Below, piece after piece: positions 43,728 to 53,329 of a stretch of 64,000 bases of DNA. A program made the position numbers and the translations under genes. This DNA comes from Burkholderiales bacterium (GTDB lineage Bacteria; Pseudomonadota; Gammaproteobacteria; Burkholderiales; JAHFRG01). The stretch covers positions 1 through 64,000 of the forward strand of contig DATIXX010000010.1 in NCBI GenBank assembly GCA_035518095.1, given 5' to 3'. The notes under the pieces were generated by a model. The model was not told the origin of the DNA, ran no database searches, and saw only the letters and a program-made list of their open reading frames with translations. Every line of letters begins with the position of its first letter. Positions within the stretch are counted from its first letter, which is position 1.

Positions 43728-45088
43728 TCAATGCCCAAGCGTTCCATGCGATAGCGTAATGAACGAAAGGTGATGCCGAGCAATTTTGCTGCCGCGGTAC
43801 GATTAAAGCGGGTTTTCCCCAACGCTTCCAGTATGGCGTCCTTTTCAACTTTATCGAGATAATCCTGCAATGGCCATTTCCCGTCGGGTACGGCCGCGCG
43901 TTCCGCAGGCTGCTGCGGGGTAAGCTGCAGATCCTCGAGAGTAATTTTGGGACCCGAGCGTAGCGCGAGCGAACGTTCCAGAATATTTTCTAGCTCGCGA
44001 ACGTTGCCTGGAAAATCGTATTGTACGAGCGCTTGCAACGCGTCGTCATCCAGTTCGCTTGCGGGGGTTCCATGCTTTTTGGCAAGATCTCCTAACACGG
44101 CCCGCGCGATCAAGGGAATATCCTCGCGCATGTCGCGCAGCGAGGGCATTTTCAACTCAATCACGTTAAGCCGGTAATAAAGATCTTGGCGGAATTTTCC
44201 GTTCTCGACACCCTTCGCCAGGTTCTGGTGGGTGGCGCTAATAATGCGCACATCGGCGCTTTCCTCCTGAGTGGAACCGACCTTGCGCACTTTTTTTTCC
44301 TGAATCGCGCGCAGCAATTTGACCTGCATCAACAGGGGCAAATCTGCCACTTCATCTAGAAACAACGTGCCGCCGTTTGCAGCCTGAAAAAAGCCCTCGC
44401 GGTCTTGCTCGGCGCCAGTGAAGGCTCCTTTCTTATATCCGAAAAATTCGCTTTCCATCAAGTTTTCCGGTATCGCACCGCAGTTTACCGGTACGAACGG
44501 GCCGCTTCGACGTGCACTTTTTTCATGGATTAGCCTTGCTGCAAGTTCCTTACCGGTCCCTGATTCGCCGCTGATATAAACCGGCGCTTCGCTTCGCGAG
44601 AGTTTTTCAATCAATTCGCGCACCAGGCTCATGGCTTCAGACCCGCCGAGTAGCTCATTCTCGACGGTTTTGTCATCAGCAGGCCGCGCCAGACTTAATG
44701 CCGATTTCACCAAGGTGCGCAACTGTTCGAGTGACACCGGTTTAGCAATGTAATCGAACGCCCCTGCCTTCAAGGCAGCGACCGCATTCTCGGCGCTGCC
44801 GTGCGCCGTGATCACCGCGACCGGCAAATCGTCGCAGTGCGCATCGATATACTTCACCAGATCCAGTCCATCGCCGTCTGGCAAACGCATATCGGTGAGG
44901 CACAGGTCAAAGTGCCGCGTCTGTAATAACTTGGTCGCGGAGGCAAGGTTTTCTGCGCGTTCTACTTCCAGCCCCATGCGCAATAAGGTAAGTTCCAGCA
45001 GCTCAAGGATATCGACCTCATCATCGACAATGAGTACGTTGCGCCCTGGCCCTTCGTTTTCCAACTTCGTTTGTTTGCGTTTAGTCAT
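43724..45088 (-). CDS. pilR: Sigma54-dependent response regulator, PilR-like
   Basis: A 454-residue NtrC-family regulator, from the ATG at 45088, which overlaps the pilS stop by four bases (a start five codons upstream is also open). Receiver domain with VDDE and phospho-acceptor Asp in LTDMRLP; AAA+ domain with Walker A GESGTGKE and the sigma54 loop GAFTGA; C-terminal Fis-type helix-turn-helix (NRTAAAKLLGITFRSLRYRM). It would activate sigma54 promoters, in the type IV pilus case pilA. No pilin gene is in the window, so the name rests on the PilS partner. Confidence 0.88.
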   Translation of the reverse strand: MTKRKQTKLENEGPGRNVLIVDDEVDILELLELTLLRMGLEVERAENLASATKLLQTRHFDLCLTDMRLPDGDGLDLVKYIDAHCDDLPVAVITAHGSAENAVAALKAGAFDYIAKPVSLEQLRTLVKSALSLARPADDKTVENELLGGSEAMSLVRELIEKLSRSEAPVYISGESGTGKELAARLIHEKSARRSGPFVPVNCGAIPENLMESEFFGYKKGAFTGAEQDREGFFQAANGGTLFLDEVADLPLLMQVKLLRAIQEKKVRKVGSTQEESADVRIISATHQNLAKGVENGKFRQDLYYRLNVIELKMPSLRDMREDIPLIARAVLGDLAKKHGTPASELDDDALQALVQYDFPGNVRELENILERSLALRSGPKITLEDLQLTPQQPAERAAVPDGKWPLQDYLDKVEKDAILEALGKTRFNRTAAAKLLGITFRSLRYRMERLGID

Positions 45089-46857
45089 GTGCTTGACTTG
45101 CAAATTACCCTGAAATGTCCGCCCTTTGTGGTCTCCACATAATCCAACGTGGCGTCGTTCGCGCCACAGATTTCGCGCGCGATGTACAGGCCCAGTCCCG
45201 TACCGCCAGCCTCCGTAGTAAAAAACGGTTCAAACAAGTGGCCGCGAGATGCCGGGGACACACCCGGGCCATCGTCAATGACGTCTAATCTTACCGCATC
45301 CTTGCCCGTACCGCCTGCTGTTACGAGCCGAATGCTGCCTTCCCGCCTCTGGCAATGGCGCAAAGCATTGCGGCAAAGGTTCCACATCACTTGATTCAAA
45401 TGGCTACGATCGAAAAACAATACAGGTTGAGCATGGCTCTCAAGCTTAAAGGTGGCGGTTGCAATCTTTTCGTTTCGGCAGAATTCCTCAATAAACTTGC
45501 GCAGGAAGTTCACTAGCTTTATGTTCTCGCGCAGCGCCCGGTCACGGCGGTTAAGCTTGAGAATATCTTGCACCATGCGGTCAAGCCTTTGGGCATTTTC
45601 GCTGATTATTTCAAGCAAGCGGGTTTGCGTTTCAGTCTGCTCGGGTTCTTCCTGAAGCAGCTCGGTGGCATGGCTGATTGAACTCAAGGGATTCCGGATT
45701 TCGTGTGCGATATTGGCGGTGAGCCTGCCTAAGGCGGCAAGCTTGAGCTGCTGGGCTTGCGCTTGAACGCGGCTCAAGTCTTCAAGAAAAATGACGGTGC
45801 CAAGGGCGCGGCTGTCGCCGACAGCCACAAAACGTACCCCGATGAGACGTGTGCCCGAGATCGTTAGCGGTTCGACCGGGTCTTGAGGCCGGATGCGCCA
45901 GTGCGCAAGGCGCTGTGCCAGCGCCGGCGCATATTGCTCCAATAACACGTCGTCTCCGCGTTGCCGATTCAATCCCCCAAAAAACCTCTCCACCTGTGAA
46001 TTATGTTGTCGAATCACCCCATTTTCGTTTACCACCAGCACGCCATCCTGCATATCCTGAATAACCAGCTGATTAACTTGTGCCAAGTTGGCAAGCTCGA
46101 TGCCGCGCTGCAAGGCGAGTCGTTCACTGACCAAGGCATATTTGGCAAGGGTATTCGCGAGCCAAGCGGTGGCGAAGTAACCGATGCTGAGCATCCCCGA
46201 CTGAATATACTGCGTGCGGTCCTCGTGCCCTTGCATTACCTGAACGGTTTGCTGGAGCAGCACCGCAATGCTGGCCAGCGCCGCATAGAATAAGGATAGT
46301 TGCCCGCGGCTTATGAGGCCTGCCGCGGCAAGCGATGCAAGAAGAAGCAAGCCGAGTCCGCTTGTGATGCCGCCGCTCGCATACATCAACGTTACGAGAA
46401 AAACAATATCACCAAAAACCTGCAGGCTTAATTGCAGCGAGAAATGCGGTCGTCGCGCGGAAATAGTGAAATGGCAGAAAATACCGAACAGCACATACAA
46501 TATACTGCCGCGCCAAAATAAGCCTTGATCAAGCGACCCGAAGAGGGATTGTCCGAAATATCCGGCGGTGAAAATAAACGATATGGCGACGGCCAGCCGG
46601 TAAAAATTGAAATAGAAAAGGGAGCGCCAAAACGAAATCGGGTATTCCGAATGCTGTGCGGTCAGCAACTGCGCGGGCGCGGTGATTCCTTCCCAAAAAG
46701 CACGTCGAAGGCGTCCGAGGAAGGTTCCGGAACCGCGTATTGTTGCACGACTCCCGACCTCGAGATCCGCTCGGGCGGTTTTGCCCGATTTGCCCGAGTC
46801 ACTTATTTGCGAATCTGGCGCTTGCATCGGCTGACCGCCATCAGCATTTCGGGTCAT
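45085..46857 (-). CDS. pilS: Membrane sensor histidine kinase, PilS-like
   Basis: A 590-residue kinase: about 90-residue N-terminal tail, then six hydrophobic helices (about 85-270) of the PilS type, a PAS-like domain (QDMQDGVLVVNENG), HisKA with the phospho-histidine in AHEIRNPLSS, and HATPase (N-box NLCRNALRH, DDGPGVS, GTGLGLYI). It would phosphorylate PilR. The start overlaps the PP0621 gene stop by four bases (ATGA). In Pseudomonas the PilSR pair controls pilin transcription; here the target is inferred. Confidence 0.88.
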   Translation of the reverse strand: MTRNADGGQPMQAPDSQISDSGKSGKTARADLEVGSRATIRGSGTFLGRLRRAFWEGITAPAQLLTAQHSEYPISFWRSLFYFNFYRLAVAISFIFTAGYFGQSLFGSLDQGLFWRGSILYVLFGIFCHFTISARRPHFSLQLSLQVFGDIVFLVTLMYASGGITSGLGLLLLASLAAAGLISRGQLSLFYAALASIAVLLQQTVQVMQGHEDRTQYIQSGMLSIGYFATAWLANTLAKYALVSERLALQRGIELANLAQVNQLVIQDMQDGVLVVNENGVIRQHNSQVERFFGGLNRQRGDDVLLEQYAPALAQRLAHWRIRPQDPVEPLTISGTRLIGVRFVAVGDSRALGTVIFLEDLSRVQAQAQQLKLAALGRLTANIAHEIRNPLSSISHATELLQEEPEQTETQTRLLEIISENAQRLDRMVQDILKLNRRDRALRENIKLVNFLRKFIEEFCRNEKIATATFKLESHAQPVLFFDRSHLNQVMWNLCRNALRHCQRREGSIRLVTAGGTGKDAVRLDVIDDGPGVSPASRGHLFEPFFTTEAGGTGLGLYIAREICGANDATLDYVETTKGGHFRVICKSST

Positions 46858-47087
46858 TTATTGCCCGAGTGCGCACGCAGATGTTCCTTGGAGCAGAAAA
46901 AATCACCGTGACTGTTAAGGCTCTCGCTCTTCGGCAGATTCACACCACAATGAGCGCAGCGCACCATGTCTTCCGCTGCGGTATCTCGATTCTCACCCGG
47001 TTTTGAAAGGGTCTTGCCGTATGCCTTGAGAACCCAGTAAACCAGTAATGCGGAAACTATTAAAAATAGCAGTTTGCTCAAATTCAT
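46854..47087 (-). CDS. PP0621 family small membrane protein with zinc-ribbon-like motif
   Basis: A 77-residue protein with an N-terminal transmembrane helix (about 4-22) and a cysteine cluster CAHC (44-47) followed by C65 and H69 (FFCSKEH), likely a metal-binding knuckle. It resembles the PP0621 family, which in proteobacteria is found next to pilS/pilR. It overlaps pilS by four bases. Its role is unknown; a membrane partner of the kinase is possible. Just upstream lies the tRNA-Pro gene. Confidence 0.8.
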   Translation of the reverse strand: MNLSKLLFLIVSALLVYWVLKAYGKTLSKPGENRDTAAEDMVRCAHCGVNLPKSESLNSHGDFFCSKEHLRAHSGNK

Positions 47088-47123
47088 TCTCCGCGGCAGA
47101 AATCAGAGCGTGCCAAATTAGTA

Positions 47124-47200
47124 TGGTCGGGGTGACTGGATTCGAACCAGCGACTCCTGCGTCCCGAACGCAGTACTCTACCAGGCTGAGCTACACCCCG
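47124..47200 (-). tRNA. tRNA-Pro (anticodon CGG)
   Basis: A full 77-base cloverleaf on the minus strand, including an encoded CCA (TGG on the plus strand at 47124-47126). Acceptor CGGGGTG pairs with the 3' CACCCCG, the anticodon loop is TTCGGGA, giving CGG, and the T-loop GTTCGAATC is intact. It decodes CCG, a common proline codon in GC-rich genomes. Confidence 0.97.
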
Positions 47201-47298
47201 ATTGTGGCAGTCCGGGATTATTTTAGGCCCGGTTGGAGATGGTTGTGGAATCTGGCGCATGGGCCGCGGCAACCGCCACCATCTGTGTGATAGACGTT

Positions 47299-48279
47299 CT
47301 AGCAGCTTCTGCTAACCGCAAAATCAGCCAATTGTAGCAAAGAATCGCGGTAAATTGAACGCGGCAGCACAGCACATGCGTCACACGCCGCTTGCGCTTC
47401 TTTCTCGGCCCGGGCATGCGCGTAGTCGAGAGCGCGGGTTTCATGTATGGTGTCAAGCACCGTCTCAAATTCCTCAAGCCCGCCTTGCTCGATTGCCTTG
47501 CGAATAATTGCTGCTTGCCGTCCGTCGGCGTGCTTCATGGCATATATGAGGGGCAAGGTGGGTTTTCCTTCGGCCAAATCGTCTCCGATGTTTTTTCCGG
47601 TTTGCTGGCGGTCGCCGGAATAGTCGAGAACATCGTCAATGAGCTGGAAGGCTGTGCCGAGATGCAGGCCGTAACGTGCTACGGCCTCCTCGTTGGGATG
47701 CGAAGCCCGGCCAAGTATCGCGCCAAGTCGCGTAGCTGCCTCAAAGAGTTTGGCGGTTTTACAACGAATCACCTGCAAGTAGCCTTGTTCATCCAGGTCG
47801 GCGTTATGACAATTCAGTAGTTGCAGTACTTCACCCTCTGCAATCACGTTCGTGGCATCTGCCAAAACCTGCATCACCCGCATGTTGTCGACCTCCACCA
47901 TCATTTGAAATGACCTCGAGTATACGAAATCACCCACCAGCACGCTGGCGGCGTTGCCAAACAGAGCATTCGCGGTGGGGCTGCTTCGGCGCAACGCCGA
48001 TCCGTCCACCACGTCATCATGGAGCAAGGTGGCCGTATGGATAAATTCGATTACCGCCGCCAAGTCGTAATGGCGCGTCCCGCGATAGCCGAACGCGCTG
48101 GCAGACAGAATTACCAGCGCAGGTCGTAAGCGCTTGCCGCCACTGTTGATAATGTATTCGGCAACTTGACGTACCAGGGCGACATTGGAATGCAAGCGCC
48201 TGCGAATGACCTGATCCACTTCGCGCATGTCCTGCTCAATGGATCCGCGGATGGCGTCAATTGACAAAGAGGTATCCAA
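47299..48279 (-). CDS. ispB: Octaprenyl diphosphate synthase
   Basis: A 326-residue trans-long-chain prenyl diphosphate synthase: first aspartate motif HDDVVDGS, second IDDVLDY, and GGKRLRP binding isopentenyl diphosphate. It makes the ubiquinone side chain. The only start without cutting conserved parts is TTG at 48279; alignment to E. coli IspB from memory supports it. It is divergent from rplU, the usual ispB-rplU-rpmA-obg arrangement. The extension LPRSIYRDSLLQLADFAV at the C-terminus is normal. Confidence 0.94.
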   Translation of the reverse strand: MDTSLSIDAIRGSIEQDMREVDQVIRRRLHSNVALVRQVAEYIINSGGKRLRPALVILSASAFGYRGTRHYDLAAVIEFIHTATLLHDDVVDGSALRRSSPTANALFGNAASVLVGDFVYSRSFQMMVEVDNMRVMQVLADATNVIAEGEVLQLLNCHNADLDEQGYLQVIRCKTAKLFEAATRLGAILGRASHPNEEAVARYGLHLGTAFQLIDDVLDYSGDRQQTGKNIGDDLAEGKPTLPLIYAMKHADGRQAAIIRKAIEQGGLEEFETVLDTIHETRALDYAHARAEKEAQAACDACAVLPRSIYRDSLLQLADFAVSRSC

Positions 48280-48383
48280 GTTAAATTACCGCGGCGGAAA
48301 GATATTTCACAAGCATAACAGAATAATTTATTTTGTAGAGCCCGGGCCGGCGTGCATATGAAGTTAAAAGAAGCACGCTAGTT

Positions 48384-48412
48384 TTGACTCGATATGGCGG
48401 TTCATATAAAAT
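48384..48412 (+). promoter_or_regulatory. Promoter of rplU-rpmA
   Basis: TTGACT (48384-48389) and TAAAAT (48407-48412) with a 17-base spacer, about 45 bases before the rplU GTG. Position and spacing fit the ribosomal-protein operon promoter. Confidence 0.6.
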
Positions 48413-48456
48413 TACCTTTTTATATTGAATAAATTAGGACGTACCGGGAGCATAAT

Positions 48457-48777
48457 GTGTACGCGGTGATAAAAACCGGGGGCAAGCAATACCGGGTTGC
48501 TTCAGGCGAAAAACTGAAAATCGAGCATATATCGCAGGAAGTCGGCAGCGAAATTGTGCTCGAGCAGGTATTGCTGATCGCTGATGGCGACAAGATCGCG
48601 ACTGGCGCGCCGTGGGTTCGCGATGCCAAAGTCAAGGCGACCGTGATCGCCCATGGACGCGGCGAAAAAGTGCAGATATTCAAAATGAGGCGCCGCAAAA
48701 ATTACCGAAGAACCCAGGGCCACCGCCAGAACTACACGGAAATTCGTATTGACGCAATCTCGAACAAGGACGATTAG
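48457..48777 (+). CDS. rplU: Ribosomal protein bL21
   Basis: A 106-residue bL21 starting with GTG ([14 protein letters not shown] in the usual place); an overlapping ATG two bases earlier is out of frame. The C-terminal [11 protein letters not shown] motif is complete. It binds 23S rRNA near the exit tunnel. GGGAG precedes the start. It is followed by rpmA after two bases, and both end at the strong terminator near 49060. Confidence 0.96.
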   Translation: MYAVIKTGGKQYRVASGEKLKIEHISQEVGSEIVLEQVLLIADGDKIATGAPWVRDAKVKATVIAHGRGEKVQIFKMRRRKNYRRTQGHRQNYTEIRIDAISNKDD

Positions 48778-48779
48778 CC

Positions 48780-49037
48780 ATGGCACATAAGAAAGCCGGT
48801 GGCAGTTCCCGCAATGGCCGTGATTCTCAAGCTAAACGCCTTGGTGTTAAGTGTTTCGGCGGCGAGCTAATTTCGGCCGGCGGCATCATTGTGCGCCAGC
48901 GCGGAACGCGGGTTCATGCTGGAGATAACGTGGGTACAGGCAAGGACCATACGCTGTTCGCCAAAATAACCGGGAAGGTGCAATTCAAATCCAAGGGACC
49001 CGAGAATCACAAAACGGTAAGCGTGGTTCCGGTCTAG
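48780..49037 (+). CDS. rpmA: Ribosomal protein bL27
   Basis: An 85-residue bL27 with the exposed N-terminal tail [15 protein letters not shown] that reaches the peptidyl-transferase centre, and a conserved [10 protein letters not shown] core. Translationally adjacent to rplU. It ends 23 bases before an intrinsic terminator, which separates it from obgE. Confidence 0.97.
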   Translation: MAHKKAGGSSRNGRDSQAKRLGVKCFGGELISAGGIIVRQRGTRVHAGDNVGTGKDHTLFAKITGKVQFKSKGPENHKTVSVVPV

Positions 49038-49057
49038 CCGACATCTGGCCAAACGGG

Positions 49058-49086
49058 AAAGCCCTATCGCTTGATAGGGCTTTTTT
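49058..49086 (+). terminator. Intrinsic terminator after rpmA
   Basis: AAAGCCCTATC (49058-49068), a GCTT loop and GATAGGGCTTT (49073-49083), then further T residues: an eleven-base perfect stem. It lies between rpmA and obgE, so obgE may depend on read-through or its own promoter. Confidence 0.92.
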
Positions 49087-49123
49087 CATTTCCCTTCGCA
49101 TGAGAATCGACTCCGCTTCCGAC

Positions 49124-50134
49124 ATGAAATTTATAGACGAGGCAATAATACAGGTCGCCGCCGGCAATGGCGGGGACGGCGTAGCTCATTTTCGACGGGA
49201 AAAATTCGTGCCGCGTGGCGGGCCCGATGGCGGAGATGGTGGGCGCGGGGGCAGCATTTACGCCGTTGCCGACCGCAATGTGAATACGCTCATCGATTAT
49301 CGCTACCAGCGCATCTATCGCGCGAAAAGCGGCAATCGTGGACGTGGCGCGGATTGTTACGGCAAAAGCGCCGAGGATGTCGTGCTGCGCGTACCCGTCG
49401 GAACGGTGGTCAACGACAATCGTACCGGAGAACTGGTCGCCGACCTTGCGCAGCACGGGCAAAAAGCGCTGCTTGCCAAAGGCGGTGAAGGCGGTCTCGG
49501 CAACCTGCATTTCAAATCCAGTATCAACCGCGCCCCGCGCCGGTTCACGCGCGGCACCGAGGGAGAAACCCGCGAACTCAAACTGGAACTCAAGGTGCTT
49601 GCGGATGTTGGTCTGCTTGGCATGCCAAACGCCGGCAAATCAACGTTTATACGCGCCGTGTCCGCGGCGCGCCCTAAAGTGGCGGACTATCCTTTCACCA
49701 CCCTCGAGCCGCATCTGGGCGTAGTACGCGTGGATCACCATCGCAGCTTTGTCATTGCAGACATTCCAGGGCTGATTGAAGGCGCGGCGGAAGGCGCCGG
49801 ACTCGGACACCAGTTTTTGAAGCACCTCGCGCGCACCCGTCTGTTGCTGCACCTTGTCGACATCGCGCCGCTCGGCGAAGCCACGAACCCGGTACGTGAT
49901 GCCCGCGCAGTAATCGAGGAGCTCAAGAAATACGATGAAGTGTTGTTCCAAAAACCACGCTGGTTGGTGCTTAACAAGCTCGACTTGCTCACCCCGCTCG
50001 AGCGCTTGGAAAGAACCCGTCAGTTTCTGAGCGATTTTGGCTGGCAGGAAAAAAGCTTTATTATTTCTGCGCTCACCGGCAAAGGCTGCAAAGAGCTTAT
50101 TTTGGCGGTGATGCGGTACTTGGAACAAAATTGA
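49124..50134 (+). CDS. obgE: GTPase ObgE/CgtA
   Basis: A 336-residue Obg GTPase, taking the ATG at 49124 (MKFIDEAI) that matches the family; an in-frame ATG eight codons upstream is less likely. Glycine-rich Obg fold (1-158) with GGDGGRGG repeats, then a G domain with GMPNAGKST (G1), DIPGLIEGA (G3), NKLD (G4) and SALTG (G5). It binds the 50S subunit and takes part in its assembly and the stringent response. It follows rpmA after a terminator and precedes proB by 18 bases. Confidence 0.96.
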   Translation: MKFIDEAIIQVAAGNGGDGVAHFRREKFVPRGGPDGGDGGRGGSIYAVADRNVNTLIDYRYQRIYRAKSGNRGRGADCYGKSAEDVVLRVPVGTVVNDNRTGELVADLAQHGQKALLAKGGEGGLGNLHFKSSINRAPRRFTRGTEGETRELKLELKVLADVGLLGMPNAGKSTFIRAVSAARPKVADYPFTTLEPHLGVVRVDHHRSFVIADIPGLIEGAAEGAGLGHQFLKHLARTRLLLHLVDIAPLGEATNPVRDARAVIEELKKYDEVLFQKPRWLVLNKLDLLTPLERLERTRQFLSDFGWQEKSFIISALTGKGCKELILAVMRYLEQN

Positions 50135-50152
50135 GGGATTCGGAGCTGAATT

Positions 50153-51271
50153 ATGCGCGAGGCCTTAAAAAACGCCAATCGGCTGGTCGTGAAAGTTGGC
50201 AGTAGCCTAGTCACTAACCAGCAAAGAGGGCTGGACCACGCGGCATTCGCACGCTGGGCCAGCCAGATCGCTACACTGAAGAGCCAAGGCAAAGACGTAT
50301 TGCTGGTTTCATCTGGGGCCATCGCCGAAGGCATGCAACGGCTGGGCTGGAACAAGCGCCCGATCTCCATGCACGAGCTGCAGGCTGCTGCTGCCGTCGG
50401 ACAGATGGGTCTGATTCAAGCATACGAGACGTGCTTTCGGGAGTTCGGGTTGCACACCGCGCAGATCCTACTGACGCACGAGGATTTATCCGATCGCAAG
50501 CGTTATCTCAACGCCCGCTCCACCCTGCGCGCGCTGCTGGCCCTCAATGTCATTCCCATCATCAATGAGAACGACACAGTAGTGACTGATGAAATTCGTT
50601 TCGGCGACAATGACACGCTGGGTGCGCTGGTGACCAATCTGATTGAAGCAGACGTGCTGATTATTCTTACCGATTTGGCGGGATTGTATACCTCCGATCC
50701 ACGTAAGAACCCGCATGCTGCATTGATAAGTGAAGCAAGGGCGGGGGACGAACAGCTCGAAACTATGGCGGGCGGCAGCGGTTCGCACGTAGGCAGCGGC
50801 GGTATGCTGACGAAAGTACTTGCCGCCAAGCGCGCCGCCCGCAGCGGTGCGCATACCGTCATCGCTTCGGGTTACGAACACAATGTCCTGCTCAGTCTCG
50901 CGCAAGGAGACGACATAGGCACCCACATCGCGGCCGTTACCATGACTCTCGCCGCGCGCAAGCAATGGCTTGCAGATCACCTGCAAGTACGCGGGAAACT
51001 GGTGCTGGATGCCGGGGCGGCGCGTGCGCTTTGCGCCGATGGCAAAAGCCTGCTGCCGGTCGGCGTGTGCGATTTATCCGGCGATTTCGAGCGCGGTGAA
51101 GTGGTGGCTTGTTTTGATCCGCAGGGACGGGAAATTGCGCGCGGGCTAGTCAACTATAATGCCGGGGACGCGCGGCGCATTATCAGATTGCCGAGCCACG
51201 AAATCGAATCGGTACTGGGCTATGTGGAAGAACCCGAACTCATTCACCGCGATAATCTCGTGCTCCTTTAA
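50153..51271 (+). CDS. proB: Glutamate 5-kinase with PUA domain
   Basis: A 372-residue kinase: amino-acid kinase domain with [10 protein letters not shown] at the start, the [12 protein letters not shown] loop and [12 protein letters not shown] near 204-215, then a C-terminal PUA domain (from about 275). It makes glutamate 5-phosphate, the first step of proline synthesis, and is usually inhibited by proline. 18 bases after obgE, so likely co-transcribed. It converges with the DUF3501 gene, eleven bases apart. The GGMLTK region and PUA domain are complete. Confidence 0.96.
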   Translation: MREALKNANRLVVKVGSSLVTNQQRGLDHAAFARWASQIATLKSQGKDVLLVSSGAIAEGMQRLGWNKRPISMHELQAAAAVGQMGLIQAYETCFREFGLHTAQILLTHEDLSDRKRYLNARSTLRALLALNVIPIINENDTVVTDEIRFGDNDTLGALVTNLIEADVLIILTDLAGLYTSDPRKNPHAALISEARAGDEQLETMAGGSGSHVGSGGMLTKVLAAKRAARSGAHTVIASGYEHNVLLSLAQGDDIGTHIAAVTMTLAARKQWLADHLQVRGKLVLDAGAARALCADGKSLLPVGVCDLSGDFERGEVVACFDPQGREIARGLVNYNAGDARRIIRLPSHEIESVLGYVEEPELIHRDNLVLL

Positions 51272-51282
51272 CGCACGTTTTG

Positions 51283-51873
51283 TCAGGAACCGCGCAAGTC
51301 CCTGATAAGCGACACGCGCACTGACTCTGCAACGGATTCACCCGCCACTTCATACTCGGGATGGTCTACCCCAATGACGAGTGTGGCGCCTTCTTTGAGC
51401 GACCAGATAATTTCGGGCGTAAGCTCAAAACGCAGAAAATGCACTGATGAGGTTTTCTCCTCGTCCTCGCGTTCCAGATCCTCATCTGCGATCGCATAAA
51501 CGCGACTGCAACCGGTGGCCTGCAACCAAACGCGTTTCTCTACGCCTTTGAGTTTGGCCAGCATTTGCCTGCGTTGTTCGACCTCCGGATACTCGATCAG
51601 CATTGTAGCTTTCAAATTGCCGCCGTCGGGAATCAGCGGGTTATACGCATCAAGCTCATCCCGAATACCGTCTTCCTCGAAGATCTTTTCGGCATGCAGC
51701 ATTTCCTGGATCTGGTAGCGCATGGTGAGTTCGTCCTCGAACATGAGCGTCACGTTGCTGCCCAGATACACATTGCGGTTCTTCTTATGCGCCATCACCC
51801 TGGCGCGGAATTCCTTGCGCGCGCGCGCATATGCTTCAAGCGTCATTAGGCTGTCGCGGGTTACATGTGTCAT
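51283..51873 (-). CDS. DUF3501 family protein
   Basis: A 196-residue soluble protein that begins with a helix-rich part (LEAYARARKEFRARVMAHKKNRNVYLG), followed by FEDELTMRYQIQEMLHAEKIF and a strand-rich half ending SVRVSLIRDL. This matches DUF3501 as I remember it, a family found next to rubrerythrin and a heterodisulfide-reductase-like protein. No cysteine cluster or metal motif is apparent (one Cys at about 121). It follows the Fe-S protein gene after 37 bases, last of the three-gene operon. Function unknown; an electron-transfer or assembly partner is the obvious guess. Confidence 0.75.
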   Translation of the reverse strand: MTHVTRDSLMTLEAYARARKEFRARVMAHKKNRNVYLGSNVTLMFEDELTMRYQIQEMLHAEKIFEEDGIRDELDAYNPLIPDGGNLKATMLIEYPEVEQRRQMLAKLKGVEKRVWLQATGCSRVYAIADEDLEREDEEKTSSVHFLRFELTPEIIWSLKEGATLVIGVDHPEYEVAGESVAESVRVSLIRDLRGS

Positions 51874-51910
51874 ATCGGGTTCCAGTCTTTTTTTAATTCA
51901 GTTGCATAGC

Positions 51911-53236
51911 CTACAAGCCGTAAGCAATGCGCATCAGCGTGAGCGGATGTTCCTTACGCGGTGCAGTATTACCCATACCTTGCGCTATGTGGCGGCCGGC
52001 AATTGCACAGTCGGAACTGATGTAATCCGGGGTATGCTCCGCCATTTGCCTGAACACCGGCCTGCCGATTTTCATCGAGATATCGAAAAATTCGGTCTTC
52101 ACACCCCAGGTCCCGTCATGCCCCGAACAGCGTTCCACGGTATTGATTTGGGTGCCGGGTACCATCTGCAGCAGTTCCCGAGTTTTCTGTCCTATGTTCT
52201 GCACCCGCAGATGGCAGGGAACGTGGTACGAAACGTTGCCTAGCGCTTTCTTGAAATCAGTTTTGAGTAGGCCGTCGCGCAGCCGCAGCATGAGATACTC
52301 GAAAGGGTCGAACATCGCCTCCGCAACGGACTTCACCGCGGCATCGTCGGGAAAGAGTAACGGCAACTCCTTCTTGAACATCAAAGTACAAGACGGCACC
52401 GCTGTAAGTATTGCGTAGCCCTGCCTAGCGAAATTTACCAGCTGCGGAATGTTCACCTTCTTGAGTTTGGCTACTTCTTCGAGCGCGCCGAGTTCCAGCT
52501 TGGGCATACCGCAACATACTTCTTGTTCCACTATCGTTGCTGAAATCGCGTTGTGTTCGAGGATTCTCAGCAGATCGTAGCCTATGCCCGGTTCGTTGTA
52601 GTTGATGTAACACGTGGAAAAAATCACCACCTTGCCCGGGGTGTTGGCACCGTCTTTCACCGGAAAATCGCATTTACCGACTGCAGTTTTGCGGAATGTC
52701 GCGCTCCGGTATTCAGGCAAATGGCGGTCCTTGTGGATTCCCAGCATTCCTTGCATAGCTTTACGTGCTGTGGGCGCCTTGTTGACCGCGTTAACAATCT
52801 GCACCACCACTGGAATGCTGGCGAGTTTCCCCAGGGCATCGGTGCCGGAGAGCAGCTTGTCACGAAATTTCACCTCGCCACGCCGGTATTTGATTGTCTT
52901 GGCGCGCAGCATCAAGTGCGGAAAGTCAACATTCCAAGGATGCGGCGGCACGTACGGGCATTTGGTCATGAAACACATGTCACACAGATAGCATTGGTTC
53001 ACGACGTCCCAGTATTTGCTCTTGTCGACCCCATCCAGTTCCCCTGTGGTCCCTTCATCAATCAAGTCGAACAGGCGCGGAAAAGCATTGCACAGGTTCA
53101 CGCAGCGTCGGCAGCCGTGGCAGATATTGAACACCCGCCCAAGTTCATTGACCAGCTGCTCCTCGTTATAGTAGTCCGGCTTGCACCAGTCGATGGGATG
53201 GCGCTTCGGCGCTTCCAAGCTGCCTTCGCGGGTCAT
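51911..53236 (-). CDS. Heterodisulfide reductase-like / GlpC-like Fe-S protein
   Basis: A 441-residue protein with two clusters of cysteines for iron-sulfur binding: C39, C42, C45, C49 (CHGCRRCVNLC) and C82, C85, C88, C93 (CYLCDMCFMTKC). The C-terminal part has CCG-like domains: EVCCGMP and a degenerate ERCSGHDG, the latter lacking the second cysteine of CCG. Family members (HdrB, GlpC, LutA) carry or transfer electrons via unusual 4Fe-4S sites. It lies between rubrerythrin (93 bases upstream) and DUF3501, so it could feed electrons to rubrerythrin, which lacks a rubredoxin domain here. Inference only. Confidence 0.82.
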   Translation of the reverse strand: MTREGSLEAPKRHPIDWCKPDYYNEEQLVNELGRVFNICHGCRRCVNLCNAFPRLFDLIDEGTTGELDGVDKSKYWDVVNQCYLCDMCFMTKCPYVPPHPWNVDFPHLMLRAKTIKYRRGEVKFRDKLLSGTDALGKLASIPVVVQIVNAVNKAPTARKAMQGMLGIHKDRHLPEYRSATFRKTAVGKCDFPVKDGANTPGKVVIFSTCYINYNEPGIGYDLLRILEHNAISATIVEQEVCCGMPKLELGALEEVAKLKKVNIPQLVNFARQGYAILTAVPSCTLMFKKELPLLFPDDAAVKSVAEAMFDPFEYLMLRLRDGLLKTDFKKALGNVSYHVPCHLRVQNIGQKTRELLQMVPGTQINTVERCSGHDGTWGVKTEFFDISMKIGRPVFRQMAEHTPDYISSDCAIAGRHIAQGMGNTAPRKEHPLTLMRIAYGL

Positions 53237-53329
53237 AACATGGAAGAAACGTCAGCGCCGGGAGGCAAAACAAGAGAAAACAAGGGCGGGATAATAGACT
53301 CCTTATTCCAGACCCCCTTGCATGAGCAT

